From NCBI GenBank assembly GCA_009602725.1, contig WELB01000088.1, positions 326,992 to 388,070 of the forward strand: a stretch of 61,079 nt of DNA, given 5' to 3'. The notes under the pieces were generated by a model. That model was not told where the DNA came from. It searched no databases and was given only the letters and a program-made list of their open reading frames with translations. Both the position numbers and the translations under genes were made by a program. How positions within the stretch are numbered: the stretch's first letter is position 1; each line of letters begins with the position of its first letter. This DNA comes from Spirogloea muscicola. Taxonomy: Eukaryota > Streptophyta > Zygnematophyceae > Spirogloeales > Spirogloeaceae. Of the stretch, positions 21,847 to 35,100 are shown one piece after another.

Positions 21847-24800
21847 ATGGCCGTCGCCGTGGCGGTAGGACCGGCGTCTTCAGAGGACGGCAGCCCGTTG
21901 CCCTGGAAACCTTTGTACCTCCAAGGAATCCGGAGAAGGCTGCGCATGGCGTCCAGCAGCCCCGTGAGCCCGGTGCGCCGCTTGCGCTTCGAGGCGACGG
22001 CGGCCACGGCGCTCCGACGCCGGCACAGCGACGGCTTAGAACGAGTCTCGCAGATGGTCACTGCCACTGGGACCCAGGCTTCAGATGAGAGCGCGTACAA
22101 GTCCAGGTCCACATCGTTCATCACTCTGACGCCAAAGAGGGAGGCCGCGCGAAGACGACTCAGCGTCGAGGACGCAAGCAGAGGCTGCAGCAAGGTCGAG
22201 CCTTCGCCTGACTGGACCTTGGACGAGCTCAGCCGGGAGCTGGACGAGCTGCAGCCCCCCACCTCATCACACTTGCTGCCTTCTGACTCGAAGTCTCCTG
22301 CCAATAAGAAGACGTGAGCATTTCGCAGATCATACTAGCATGCTCAACAGGCAGGCTAATCGGCGCAACTCATTGACTGGCAGTGGCAGATGTCATTATT
22401 CTGTTATTGAGAGTCCATAGGTGATCACGTTATTCGTTGGCTCATATGTCCAGCTGACCACCGAAGGTGCATTGAGGCTTGCACGTCAAGAATGACATTT
22501 GCCCTCGTCAATGAAATTGTATGTGCAGCGTCTCGTGGAGGGCTCTCCGTGTTGTTGCAGACTTCAAGAAAAGTGCTGCATTTACCATGCGCCTGGATGA
22601 TGACGATTTGGCTGGGGACATAAGCGATGACGATGTGTGCAGCATATCGCGTGCATCTCCTACAAGTGAAGCTCGTGAGACCAGCTTTACTGTCAGCAGC
22701 AAATCTCAGGGGTAATCACTTGTAGCTTGGAATGTAGACTTGTCCTGGAGTTGGTCTTGCCGTCAGAAGCACCTGTTGGGAGGCACTTACAAGCTGCCTG
22801 CTGTTGCTAAACATAGTACTTGTCTATATGATGTACTCACTGCAAGCTTATGACGTACTAGCTGATAGTAAGGCTTGACTGCAGAAAGGAAGCACAACAG
22901 AAGCTGATGTGGTCAGAACAGCGGACAATCTTTCAAGTACCTGCAGGCAGGGTTGAGACAACCCTTCACGAGCTCGAGCGGCTAAGATTGTCACATGTGC
23001 AGGTCATTACTCAATACCCAATGCATGGGAAGCTCCTCAGTCCATTGACTGGAACTCCTCTGACCTCTCATCATTGCTGGAGCTTTTGGCATTGCACATG
23101 CCTAATTCGTCACAGACAACAGTGTCTGACAACTGACAACAGTGTCTAACAACTGGCAGGAGAAGTTGAGCAAGAGGCAAAATGCACTTGACTCAATGTT
23201 GCTGGATGAGCGAACAGCTGAAGCGGAGGCCTTGGCCAACTTAGCAAAGGAGAAGCAACTGCAAGCGGAGGCCTTACTGAAGGCAGATCGTGAAAAACAA
23301 GTTGCAATGTACTTGAGAGCTACTAGCGTCTGCAACTTCTTTGTATCAGGGGCTCAATGAGTGGGAGCTGTGCTTGCAGGTTAGCTTGACAGTCTTACTG
23401 CCTGCTGCATTTGCAGCACTCAAGCTCGAGATGCAGTGCTGGAGAGATTGCAGAGAGAACACGAACAACGAACTCAAGTCGGAGAGCGTAAGTTGATGCA
23501 TGACCTCGCTACCGAGGAGGCCAGGAGGAAGAAGCTGGCTGCTCAGGAGGAGCAAGAGTCCAGGATTAGAGCCAAGGCTGCAGCTGAGGTAGTACACCCT
23601 CGCAAAATTGCTGATGTCTCTTCCCAGGCTGCTTGCTTCCGGCATTGATGATGGACACAATCTGCATCACCTGTGAGGTCTGCAGCTGGTTAAGCAGGTG
23701 AGAGCAGTCAAGGGTACTAAGACGTTTGCTGGCACTGCTCCAGGCTCGACAAAGGATCGGGGCCGAAGCAAGGGCAGAAGCAGAGCGCAAGGCAGCAGCT
23801 GAAGCTGCTCGTAGGGAGCGGGCAGATGCTGCGGCGGCAGCGGCAGCTGCACGCGCTGATGGAGATAGACGTGCTAAGGAAGCTGCACAGAAAGCTAGTG
23901 AAGAAGAGTTGGCAGCCAAGAGAGTAGCAGCTAGTGCGCTTGAGGTTGCTCCTGTGAAAGTTTCAGGTGAGGCATCAGGTTGTCAATTCTCCTTAGATTT
24001 TTGTATGCAGCTGTTTTGTATGCAGCTGCAACATCAATAATTGAGGAATCAAGTTGCAGGAGCACAACCTGCTGGCTCTAACACTCGAGTAGCATACTGG
24101 GTGTCAGCATTCCTTCTCAAACGTACTTAGCGTCTCTCAGGACCCAAACCACAGGCAGCTGAGACGGCTATTCAAATGGAGAAGCAGCGCATGCTCGTGT
24201 TGAAGAGCTTCGAGGACTCTGCGGCACCCTTTGTGGCAAACGAGGCTGCCAAGAAGGTACGAGGATAGTTGTGATCCTGATCAGATCAGAGTAGCCAGTT
24301 GACCTTGCACTTGATGGATTAAGACAGTAAACTGACAGCATCTGCAGTTGATCTCATAGGAGCGAAAGAGTCTAGAGCGTATGATCATCCTTCACATACA
24401 ACAAATCTCAGCTACCCAGGAGCAAGTGAGGTATGACAGATCTGTGAGGCTGTGTGCATGCAGATTGTGCATGACCTTCTATGAGCAGCCTGCCATGCTC
24501 TGTCTACCTAAACTTTCTGGTAAGTGAATTTATCTGATTGGCACCGCTGTGTGAGATTGCAGGAGAAAGTCAGAGGAGCTGGCCCAGCTCTTGGGTGATC
24601 AGCGCCTGCCTCAGCAATTTCTGATTCTTACTTTCGCAATCAAGGTAGATGTAGGTACATCGTCCAGCTCATTGACTATCGTTCTGTGCACATTAGTAGC
24701 AAGCATAGAGGTAGTAGTATCACGCCAATTGGCTTTTGACAAGCAGGCTTGGGCTGCAGGTTATGAACCAGTGCGAATCTCAAGTCCAGAAGCTGCCCTC

Positions 24801-26122
24801 CTTTGCCTTTGCCCTGGCTCAAGTCGTCGTCAATGTCTCCGTGAAGGTACACAAAGCAAGAAGCAGTAACTCCTGCATCCAGCAGAGTTCGACTTCAATC
24901 AAGAGCAAGTTTAGTGCAATTGCTTTGGACGTGCTCATCCGACACCTTACAGCTCTTCATGGCTGACGTGCATGTGTTCCCCAAGTGACTAAGGGGGACT
25001 TCATGTGCAAATTGCAGATCCCTGTGGTCATGGAGGTCATTTTGGCTAAGCTGCATATTGCTTGTACTTACACCATTCCGAAGTACTATGCCCACATTAA
25101 GGTCAAATGCAATCTCTATCTTGCCATGCAATTACAGTCATTGACACCGCTGTTAGTAGGAGCTCGGATCTCATGTTCTTGTGCATGCTGGAGCTACATT
25201 ATTCTCTCTGCCCCATCTTGATGTTGTGCTTGTTGATCAGCAGAAACATTATGCATCTGACATAGAGTACTATAAGACTGTGGGGTACCGAGAGGAGAAA
25301 GGACAGCTGGAGAGCACTGATAGTTATTCTGCTCGAATGTCTGGCTATGTCATCCTGTATGCTGCCATATCCCAGGCAAGGCTGAACAATAGCCTGATTT
25401 CTTGACGCAATGAGCGTACTCTTTCCGTACTTCTTTCTTGTGCACTTTGTGGAAGTGGAGCATCACATATTTACTGGTCACCGACTGGTGGACAATGTGA
25501 TTACTGTCCTATCAACTGATAAGTGCATTCGCCAGACAGATGCACATCTTAGTTGACCTCTCTGTGCGACAGTTTGGTAAGGGGATTGAGCTGCTGGATG
25601 GTCGCGGCTTGGCAGACGGAGGTTGGGGCCATGTCGTCCAACCCACATGGCCTTGGACATGCTTGGACTTGGTGCGCTCAGCTCCTCAACCGCCTTCCTC
25701 CCAACCGCTTCACTGGGATGGCATTGGAGGCGCTCCTCAAGGTCAGGATTGAAACAAGCTCCAGCCCTCCATGTCTATTGATGCTTGACTTGGAGACATA
25801 GACCTGCCCTATGCAGGCTGGTTTACGCAGATACGTGCCTTGTCTTGCGAGCCAGTCGTCCAGAATGTCTTGACACGCAGATAGAGGATGCTTGCACCAG
25901 GTGGCAGGCTACAGGCTGTACATGGTGTATCAGCGTTCCTTCATCAAGCTGCTTGACGTGGTGGTTCGTGAGTACCTGCCCCGATTGAAGGAGCAGGGCG
26001 ACCCGGACATTCGTGCAGTAGTGAGCCGCCTGGAGACCTATGTACTCACCGAGGCCTTTCAGAACGTCCCCGAAGGCAGGGCGATGCCTGTCACAGACGC
26101 ATCCTCCCACCTCCGAGCCTGA
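21847..26122 (+). CDS. GLE1: GLE1, nucleoporin and mRNA export factor
   Basis: Fourteen exons: 21847-22313, 22529-22711, 22885-23002, 23160-23308, 23417-23588, 23744-23966, 24141-24256, 24360-24430, 24563-24644, 24760-24846, 25018-25101, 25244-25375, 25616-25741, 25901-26122; phases agree, about 743 residues. GLE1 sits on the cytoplasmic face of the pore and, with inositol hexakisphosphate, activates the DEAD-box helicase DBP5 to release mRNA. The middle is a long Ala/Glu/Lys/Arg coiled coil. The C-terminal domain is clear: LERMIILHIQQISATQEQVR, LLGDQRLPQQFLILTFAIK, NQCESQVQKLPSFAFALAQV, LHIACTYTIPKYY, TVGYREEKGQLESTDSYSAR, LLNRLPPNRFTGMALEALL, FIKLLDVVVREYLPRLKEQG. Intron 12 (from 25376) uses a GC donor (CAG/GCAAGG). 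Exons 2-5 are less conserved. Confidence 0.94.
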
Positions 26123-27058
26123 CACTGTCTCAGGCTCACAGTGATAGCATGCTGATTGTGTGGTCAGCCATATATGAACTCCATGATTCGTACTGGTGGT
26201 AAGCTGGAGTGCGTGGTACTTCGGCACCCTCCCATCGCATAGGGCAGCGGCAGCTGAGGCTGGCAGCAATAGCTTGCCAACCTCAGCTACTGCTGCCTCA
26301 AATTCTACTGTAACCTTTGCACAGCCATGGTCTCTGGAAACATCTGAGAGGAGAATTCTTTTGAAGCTCCGTTGGCTTGTCTATGTCGGTGTCCGAGCAC
26401 ACATATGTGAGCTTGTGCTTTGCATTGCACCCTTCACGTAAGGCACGAGGCATGTCATGGCTAAACTGGAGACAAGTAGCGGGTACCACCTCCTTGTTGA
26501 GGCCGCTGCACTAGCCTAATCCAACTGTCAATACCAAACCAACACTAGTGCTAGAGGCATGGATACCAGCGCCAGGGTTCACCCCAAATTCTCTAATATC
26601 GTAGCATAATTTAGCATGCTCGCCACTTTGTCAGGCTCTGTCTTCCACGGGCCATCTCTGCTATACAGGGCAGAGCAGGTGACCATGCCTATAGTATCTA
26701 CCGTTCTGCCGGTATAGTGTGAAGGTGCTGCTGGTGTTGCTGTAAAACTGCTCCATGTTGGAGCATCTGCGCTATTTACATAGGAGGCAGAGATGTAGTG
26801 GCTATGCCTCTCAGAGGTGGCATACTGCAGAGAGCCAAGAGGTCTCTGTGGATCACAAATCAAAATGAGCTCCTCCAAATGTACGATACTTCTCTTTCAA
26901 GCTTTGGTGCAATATCTATGCTTGGGCAACGCTATCTACAAGACAACAGGGGCCAATAGAAGAAGCAGCTAAGTATGTCATCATACTCAGAGCAACACTT
27001 CGCTTCACTGATAAGTGCAGATGCCTTCATGCCCAGCTCTTACTGTTCGAGGCCATTG
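26123..27058. other. Convergent 3' region between GLE1 and PIRL
   Basis: No open frame with recognisable content; it should hold both 3' UTRs. Base composition is balanced, unlike the GC-rich 5' ends nearby. Confidence 0.5.
26309..26313 (+). terminator. Possible TGTAA polyadenylation signal for GLE1
   Basis: TGTAA, the common green-algal poly(A) signal, occurs 187 nt after the GLE1 stop. The motif is short and could be chance. Confidence 0.3.
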
Positions 27059-28827
27059 TCACACGCTGGACTCCGCTGGAAGGTCCTGAATCTTGGCATC
27101 CTCGAGGTGGCGTTTTTGCAGGGAGCTGGCGAGCTGGGTTTGGGAATGGCCCTGGGCGATGACAAGCTGCGACCAGTTGCCCATAAGGGCGGCAAGCCAA
27201 CGGAGGATGTACCAGGACCCCAGCCAGGAGCTGCTCCAGGCGGCGCGCTTCCGAAGCTGGTCAAGGTGAGCCTGCCACCTATCGTAAAGATACTGCCCCC
27301 CACCAATGCACGTGCCAATGCGAGGTGGTCAGCAGCACATTTACTCAAGGCAATGCCTAATGAGCACCTGACCAGATGCAACTGTACGCCCTAGTACGAA
27401 GACAGCAGCTCCGGGTCCATGACAATGGGTTACTGCGCTTCATCACAGCAAGGACTTACGCACAAACTTTATATCTAGCAGTCAGCTCGTTGAACAGAAA
27501 TTGGTGCTCACCTGGTGCAAGGCGGCCTGGTTGCCGCTTGCAACGAGCTCTTGTGGTGGGTCGACCCACGGGTTGCCGCCCAGGATGAGCTTCACCTTGC
27601 CACCCAAGGCAAGGCGGCCGAAATCCACCGCCAGCTCATGAATCTGGTTGTTACTCACGTCGAGCTCCACAAGCGAGTCAAGGTCGGCCAGCGACGCCGG
27701 GAGCTCCGTCAGGTCTGCGAAGTTGTTGCTGACATTGAGGTGCGTGAGTGCCCTTAGCTGCCCGACGCCAGCGTCAATGATCTGCAGGCGGTTGAAGTGC
27801 ACGTGGAGTCGCTGCAGAGCCGTGGCCTTGCTGATGGTGGCTGGCAGGTAGCGCAGGCGGTTGAGGTGCACGGACAGGCGCCGCAGGTTGCCAAGGGCGC
27901 TGCCCAGCTCCTCTGGCAGCGCCACGAGGTCGTTGAAGCTCGCATCAAGTTCCTCCAGAGCCCTGTACCAACAAGGACAAGCAGGGAGCAGAGCATGATA
28001 GATGAAATTACATTGCACAACAGTAATATATAACAGGACTCAGCAACTGCAGAGAGCGGCATTCATAAGACGAGTCAATCAACTCATGTCATGCAATGAC
28101 AAAGTAAAAGAAGGGGGGATGGCATAAACACCACAAGAAAGCACACAGCCTACAGTTCACAAGGCAATCATGGACTCATGTTGCAGAGTCGAGCAATGCC
28201 ATGAGACCATCGTCTTCGACACCCAGCTCAAGTGTCAACCAGAGAGCAGCAACATGCATCAGTGGATTGATCAGCAAGCAACACTGCAGGCGAGGTCACG
28301 AGCCTCGGGCTGGCACAAGACAACCACCGAGGACATGGGTCAGCGCCAGGAGCGGCAGCCCACCGGCAGGCGAGGAGCGTCTTGGGAAGGTGGGCAATGT
28401 AGTTGTTGCTGACGTCGAGCACGCAAAGGCGGCCCAGCAGGCCCAGCGCGTCCGGCAGCTCCCGCAGCTTGTTCCCGCGGACGCTAAGGCGCGCCAGGTG
28501 CGCCAGGCCGCCCAGCGCGTCCGGCAGCGACTGCGGCGGCGGAACAGCGGCGAGGCTCAGCAGCATTGACAGCAGCTCCCAGTCCCATTGCCATGTTGCC
28601 ATCGCTTCACGGCGGCGGTCTGCCGCCACAGGGGGCGCACCTCGAGCTCGTTGCCGGAGAGGTCGAGCGCCGTCAGAGCGGTGGCGCGGCCGAGGTCCTC
28701 CGGCAGCCAGCCGAGCCCGCGCCGGCTGAGGTCCAGCTCCGCAGCCGCTCGCAGCGCCACCTCCCGGATCTCCGCGCGCAGCAGCGCCTCCGCCGCGTCC
28801 TCCGCGTCGGGCCCGGCGGCGGCGGCG
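27059..28827 (-). CDS. PIRL: Plant intracellular Ras-group-related LRR protein, 5' end lost in gap
   Basis: Complement of exons 28641-28827 (cut by the N gap), 28364-28530, 27512-27962 and 27059-27256, GT-AG introns, phases consistent. At least eight leucine-rich repeats: LDLSRRGLGWLPEDLG, ALTALDLSGNELE, LARLSVRGNKLRELPDALG, VLDVSNNYIAHLPKTL, LDASFNDLVALPEELG, RRLSVHLNRLRYLPATI, LQRLHVHFNRLQ, LNVSNNFADLTELPASL, LDVSNNQIHEL. The order ASFNDL / HFNRL / SNNFADL / SNNQIHEL and the close GNPWVDPPQELVASG are typical of PIRLs, plant relatives of Ras-binding LRR proteins. The last exon is odd: a Trp-rich stretch (SSSWLGSWYILRWLAALMGN) where land plants have a short charged tail. The start and first repeats are in the gap. 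Confidence 0.88.
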
Positions 28828-29598
28828 NNNNNNNNNNNNNNNNNNNNNNNNNNNNNNNNNNNNNNNNNNNNNNNNNNNNNNNNNNNNNNNNNNNNNNNNN
28901 NNNNNNNNNNNNNNNNNNNNNNNNNNNNNNNNNNNNNNNNNNNNNNNNNNNNNNNNNNNNNNNNNNNNNNNNNNNNNNNNNNNNNNNNNNNNNNNNNNNN
29001 NNNNNNNNNNNNNNNNNNNNNNNNNNNNNNNNNNNNNNNNNNNNNNNNNNNNNNNNNNNNNNNNNNNNNNNNNNNNNNNNNNNNNNNNNNNNNNNNNNNN
29101 NNNNNNNNNNNNNNNNNNNNNNNNNNNNNNNNNNNNNNNNNNNNNNNNNNNNNNNNNNNNNNNNNNNNNNNNNNNNNNNNNNNNNNNNNNNNNNNNNNNN
29201 NNNNNNNNNNNNNNNNNNNNNNNNNNNNNNNNNNNNNNNNNNNNNNNNNNNNNNNNNNNNNNNNNNNNNNNNNNNNNNNNNNNNNNNNNNNNNNNNNNNN
29301 NNNNNNNNNNNNNNNNNNNNNNNNNNNNNNNNNNNNNNNNNNNNNNNNNNNNNNNNNNNNNNNNNNNNNNNNNNNNNNNNNNNNNNNNNNNNNNNNNNNN
29401 NNNNNNNNNNNNNNNNNNNNNNNNNNNNNNNNNNNNNNNNNNNNNNNNNNNNNNNNNNNNNNNNNNNNNNNNNNNNNNNNNNNNNNNNNNNNNNNNNNNN
29501 NNNNNNNNNNNNNNNNNNNNNNNNNNNNNNNNNNNNNNNNNNNNNNNNNNNNNNNNNNNNNNNNNNNNNNNNNNNNNNNNNNNNNNNNNNNNNNNNNN
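28828..29598. other. Sequence gap (771 N)
   Basis: A run of N separates the divergent PIRL and snurportin genes and hides the first exons of both and their shared promoter. Open frames spanning it are artefacts. Confidence 0.99.
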
Positions 29599-31439
29599 GG
29601 CGGCCGCGTGGCCCTGAGTGGCCGCCGGCGTGGGAGGGGGCCAGGCTCGTGATGGCGCGCCCAGACGGCCGGCGCTGCCTCGTCGTTGCGTCCCACGGTA
29701 CGACCGTCAGCCGCCTGCGCAGCGGCCACGTGCTGCACCGCTTCCCGTCGGCGCTTCCCAACGGCGCGCGCGCCCGGGGCGTCGCGGCGCCCGCCCACGT
29801 CTTCTGCATCCTGGACGCCGTCTTCCATGAGGTGGGCCTGGCCTCCGTCAGTCGGCCTTAGCCAGCCTTCCTGGACAGGCAGGCGCCCCTTAAGCATTTC
29901 AATTAGTCTCCATTCTCTTGTGTTCTGCTAATGTAGGCCGTGGAGAATCAGTGATCTGGACAAGGTCTTGGGGAAAGGCTGCCATTGCCACGCTGAGACG
30001 GCGGCAGCCCTCTGTGGACAATCGCAGCCCGCCTGGCCATGAGCGAGCTTGCCGCGCCTGTCCTTGCGCAGGCGGACCAGACGTACTACGTCCTGGACAT
30101 GATGTCCTGGCGTGGGTACAGCCTGTACGACTGCGCAGCCGAGTTCCGCTTCTTCTGGGTCCAGTCCAAGCTCGCCGAGGCTGGCGCGTGCGGGCCGCCC
30201 TCGCACTTCCACCGCTACTGCTTTGCCCCGGTGCCGGCTCGACCAGCCGACCGCGACGGCCTGTGGGCCGCATATGCTGGCCCGGTGCCGTATGCAAGGG
30301 ACGGTCTGCTCCTCTACAACAGGTGGGTAGCGTACACAGGCCTCGAATCTCACAAGTCTTTGCCTCGTCTGAGGTGGTCAGAGCTGGCGGACAGTGTGAG
30401 GCACTGACGCCGCGGCTGTCCCAGACAGGCGCACTACAGCCTCGGCTTGACGCCGCTCGCGCTCCTATGGAAGGACAACCAGTGCAGCCGCTTCTTCATT
30501 GACACGGACGCGGAAGGCGACGTGCCGCAGCGCCAGCAGGTGCTGCCATGCCCTTGAAAGCGTCAACAGCTCCATAACTTGCATAGCTTGTTCTTTGTCT
30601 GCAGAGTGTCACATGCGTTCGTGCAGCATGTCGCATTGCAGCGGTTGGCTATCAGGGACCAGTGTGTAGCTGAGGCCGCCTGCACTCATGATAAAGCTGA
30701 TGCGCTTGTCGTAGGTAGTGCTGGAGCTGCAGCCGGACGGCACAGTGACTACGTCCGATGACCCCCCAGTCGTGCTCGCCACCATGCCAAAGGCCTTCCT
30801 GGAGCAGGTTTGGGAGAATCAGATTCAATACCACCAACTTGGCCGGTGACAGTCATAGAATCACAGTAGCAGCACATGTATCTGGTGGCACCTTGCAGCT
30901 AATCTGGCATCCTGCCGCATCATAAGCATGTGCCCTAAGGTACCCGTTCTAAAGACAGGGTCGTCTACCTAATGGAGAGGTCGATGTGTGTTTGGGTGAT
31001 TCTGACAATTTTGAGCTCTGAAAGCGCCACCTTGATTTGTATGCAGAATGCCAAGCACCTCCGCTCTGGGACGCTGCTCCGGTTTGCCATTGGCGAAGAG
31101 GGTCTGAGCATTGTAGACGGGCAGCCTGTGGCGCATGATATTGTGTACCAGGGCCTGGCTAACCAGAGGCGCGGTGGAGCGCACAGCTGCACGAAGGTGA
31201 GCCCTCGCCAAGCGAGCTTGTCACCTGGCAGCTTGATGCCCTGCAATGAATCCGTCACCATTTCTCGCTTGCGCCTGTTGCCTGATGCCAATGCATCTCG
31301 TGGTGGTCACCAGATCCTGTTCCAAGATGCCGCAAGGCATGGCCCGCTCGCATTCGAGGACCTCGTGGCTGCTGCACAGAGTCTGGACTCAGAGGAGGAC
31401 ATCTCCATGGCCTCCACTCCGGCACCACTTGCACACTAG
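29599..31439 (+). CDS. SNUPN: Snurportin-1, snRNP nuclear import adaptor, 5' end lost in gap
   Basis: Visible exons: 29599-29831, 30072-30322, 30425-30539, 30715-30807, 31047-31196, 31314-31439; GT-AG introns, phases agree. Snurportin binds the trimethylguanosine cap of spliceosomal snRNAs and hands snRNPs to importin beta. The cap-binding domain is clear: RPDGRRCLVVASHGTTVSR, LHRFPSALPNG, QTYYVLDMMSWRGYSLYDC, EFRFFWVQSKLAE, FHRYCF, YARDGLLLYNR, HYSLGLTPLALLWKD, VVLELQPDGTVTTSDDPPVV, HLRSGTLLRFAIGEEGLSI. The importin-beta-binding N-terminus is not seen and should lie in the gap. Convergent with CLC. Confidence 0.92.
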
Positions 31440-32113
31440 CTCCGGCCTTTCAACTGTCTCTGGTGCACCCTTCGTTGGGTGCTGGGACCTGGCTACTCCT
31501 GGCTACTCAGCCAAGGGCATACCTAGTCCACTTTTCTGAGCAGCACCTGCACTTTGCTGCAGCACATTAGCCATGCAGGCGTGTGAAGCATAGGAGCTGG
31601 GCAATGAGGTAGACCAATGTGGACAACCACTGTGCCATGTGCAACAAGGAGTGCTGAAGAATAGATACAGCAGCATTGAATTGAATAAACACAACGGAGC
31701 TATATGAGGGGACTATTCTCCGGTATATGTTGTGCACTACCTGACCACTTTCTGACGGACTTCAGCAGTAAAGCAGGGCATGGTGACACGCGAATGCTGA
31801 AGTAGTGGTTGTCAAAGGACCGTTGCGAATGAATGGATGCCTAAGGCTAGGATGACTACTATCAGTGACACCTGAGAGATATGATAATGAAATTGCTACA
31901 AACTGCCTAAGGCCTCAGGAATAAATGGCTTCTATCAGTGATACCTGAAAGACACAGAAAGATTTATCTAGGGCCTCTTATTAGCAAGTCAAGGCTCCCT
32001 TGTTGTATACTACCGAGCAAGGACTGCGAGAGAGATGGATACGGCAAAGCTGCTTAGGTGTCACGCGTCAAATCACCACTAGCACAGCCCAATGTGGGCT
32101 GAGGCACCACAAT
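31440..32113. other. Convergent 3' region between snurportin and CLC
   Basis: No supported gene. At 31840-31975 two short similar stretches (ATCAGTGAYACCTGA followed by a tract ending in AAGGCCT or AGGGCCT) form a weak direct repeat. Confidence 0.45.
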
Positions 32114-35100
32114 CTACAGCGGAGTCATGCTCAATCGAGCATTGAGTCTTCGGCCTCCCTGTGCTGTGAGCCGGTGGCGAGCCAATAAATACTCGGGCAG
32201 CAAGTCTTTCCTGGTGATGATGCCCCTAATAGGCGAGTCCTGCTGATGAACACAGAGCACAGTTGCAGCAGTGATAAGTGGATGCATAAGCCCTTGGCAA
32301 CAATACGCCTCGGTACCTCTCTTAAGAAAGCACTACTCTTGGGCACGGTCATCAAATGAAGGCAAGACCAAGGCTCTCTGCTCTATACCTTGTTAATTGC
32401 TGGAAGGACGCACAGATGGCGTAGGCCGAGTTGACGGAACAACATGAAGACCTTGTCCAGTGACATCGTCTCCAGGACCGTATGCGGAGAGGTGTTTGCG
32501 AAAGGGTGCAGGTCGATGTATTTGTGCATGTCCTCCTCCTTGACGCTTACGTCCTCTACACACAAGCCCTTGCCAGAGCCCGGCTTGGCAAAATCTGATG
32601 TGCTGTACTTGGTGAGGGGATGACCGGTCACAGAGTAGGGTCCAAGAGGGCAGTCCGAGCTTGACTGAAAGTTTTGCGATTGCAGAAGCACAAGTAAGTG
32701 GGAACGAAGGACGATTCCATAGAGGCTGGGTTGACCGTCAACCCACTTTATTATGGGGAAAGCGCTGTGCCTGTTGCTCCTTAACACCTGCAGCAGCACC
32801 TCCACACGTTCGACCCCTTGGAAACAGATGGGATCCCGCTCAACTGCATCTGCGGCCGTCAGCTCCTTCATAAACTGTTCCGGATGAGGCTCCAAGTACG
32901 GAATCTTCTTGAGGCTCACATGCAAATCGTAGATACCGTCATTCAATGAATCCCCCACCATCTTGGACACCAGTAGCACCAACATTATGAGGGGCAGCAT
33001 CTCAAGGTTGCCTGTGAGCTCCAGGAGGATGACGGAAAGAGAGACTGTCATGCGCATGGAGCCTCCGAGGAACGATGCAGCTCCCAAGAGGGCATATGTG
33101 CCCTCGTCAATTCTGCGTCCTCCAAAGAACCCCACCATCGCCATGCCAGCAATCCGGCCATAAGTGGCACCACACATGATAGCAGGCACGAACAAGCCGG
33201 ATGGGACAGCAATGCCGTATGTGACGACAGCCAGCAAGTAGAAGGTGACCATGAAGATGCTAAGGTGGAAGTAGTTGAATTCGGCGAATGTCCCTGTGCT
33301 GAACAAGTTTCGGATTGCGTCGTCGTTGGTATTGAAGAGAAGGGTGGCCAGCTCGTTGTAGTGGCCTGGAGGGCAGTAGAAATTCTTGAAGTTTCCGACC
33401 CGCCCGTATGTTGGACACTTGTCTGTGATGTGAAGGTCTGGGTCCGGACACGGTGTGCAGTGTGCACAGAGCGGAATGACATATTGCACAATAGATGTCA
33501 CGAGGGCGATGCAACAAGCCTCAGCGATTTTCAGCCTTGGGCCATACCTGCATAAGATGATAGACTTGAGAAGGAGCTGTGGAACAACACACAAAGAGAA
33601 AACACAGCATAGAGCAGGTTTGTGAATAGCAGCTTATTGCAACATAAATACCAGAGGCACAGTAGTATTCAGCTTTTTGCACTTACTTGGCAAGCCTGTC
33701 ACGCCGTATGGTGCATATGAGAATGTTGACTTGATTAAAAAGGCCGCCGAGGAGGCCTCCTGTTATCCCAAGGATCACCACAGGCAAAAGCTCCATCAAC
33801 CCGAAGTTGCTCTTGACACTGCTTGAGTCAAATATGATGAAGCCCCCATTGCTGAATAGGCCACATGCTCCATCACGACACATTGCCATGGCTGCTCGGA
33901 CCACTACAGCAACAATGGCATTTGTGAAAAAGACTCGCCATAGAAGTGGCGCACGCCACCTGCATGAAACGTATGTCATTCCGAGACTTTAGCTTAGCGA
34001 GTTGTTTCATTGTTTCTTCTTGTACCAATCATACTACAATTACAAGTTAGTTCACAAATCGTCAATCAAAGAAGAACAGAAGATGTCTGGATTGTGCCAC
34101 AACTAGCAAGCAAAGAGTCCGAGGCTAGCAGTGATCTCACGAAGCTGCAGCCTCACTGTCACTTTCTGATGACCAGCTGTATTTAACATCATAACGAGGC
34201 AACGGAGCGACGAGATAAAATACACTAACGAGGGTAAAAGACTTACCAAGAGGTCGCTTCTTCAAGGGCAAATAGAACACCACCCACTGGTGCTCGAAAG
34301 GCAGCCGCAACTCCCGCTGCGGCTCCACAGGTGACCAAATCTCGTCTGTCCCTGTCGTTCTTAAAGAGGCCCAGCCACTTGCAGGTCAATCCATACTTCT
34401 TGGAACCCCCTTGACCCAGTATGGATGCAATGCATGCACCTGTGTGGACTAATGGCCCCTCCTTGCCTACAGCTAGACCACCGGCAACAGCGCATATGCT
34501 GCCCAGCACCTGCAGTTTACAAAGCTTGAAAGCATGTGAGGCAACTACAGTTGATGTTGTTCATGTAGTCGCACTCATCAAGTGTGCAACCATTAACAGG
34601 ACCGTGCACGCAATGTTAATCAGGGTACATACAGGGGCACAAGCGTGTGCTTGCCAATAACATTCTTACATTGCAGAGACTCAACAATCAACTGAGTAAA
34701 CCATGCCGTAGCAGAACCCACTTTCGCTGAAACATTCTCACGAGCACTTGGCATCCAGTTTAAAACCTCCAACAACCTCCTAATATAAGCTCAAGAATAC
34801 CAAAATCATGGCAGCTTGGACAAGGAAGATGTGGGATGCCTGCCTTGACAATAAGCGTTCGTGGAGAGAAGATCTCAGGGGTGTCCACTCCATTCAAATA
34901 GCCCTTGACCTTTGGTATGCCAGAGCCAGCAGCTGCGGGTGCTACTTTTGTGCAGAGAATGGAGGCAACGAAAACGAGTGCTACGTTGAACATGGTGTAC
35001 ACGAGGCAAGCAGAAAAGTGCCTGCATATGTGCATTCCGATTGCTGTCTCAGATCTTGCTACAAGACAAGAGTCTGCTGGCAAGAATCCAAAAGATAAGT

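Noticed and set aside
28557-29897. Very long open frames on both strands (354-446 codons) across 28557-29897
   Set aside because: They exist only because the 771-N gap contains no stop codons; real coding on each side belongs to PIRL and snurportin.
34840-34850. GT donor (ATT/GTCAAG) for CLC intron 3
   Set aside because: It would delete the conserved Val-Lys before the LGSICAVAGG helix; the GC donor keeps it.
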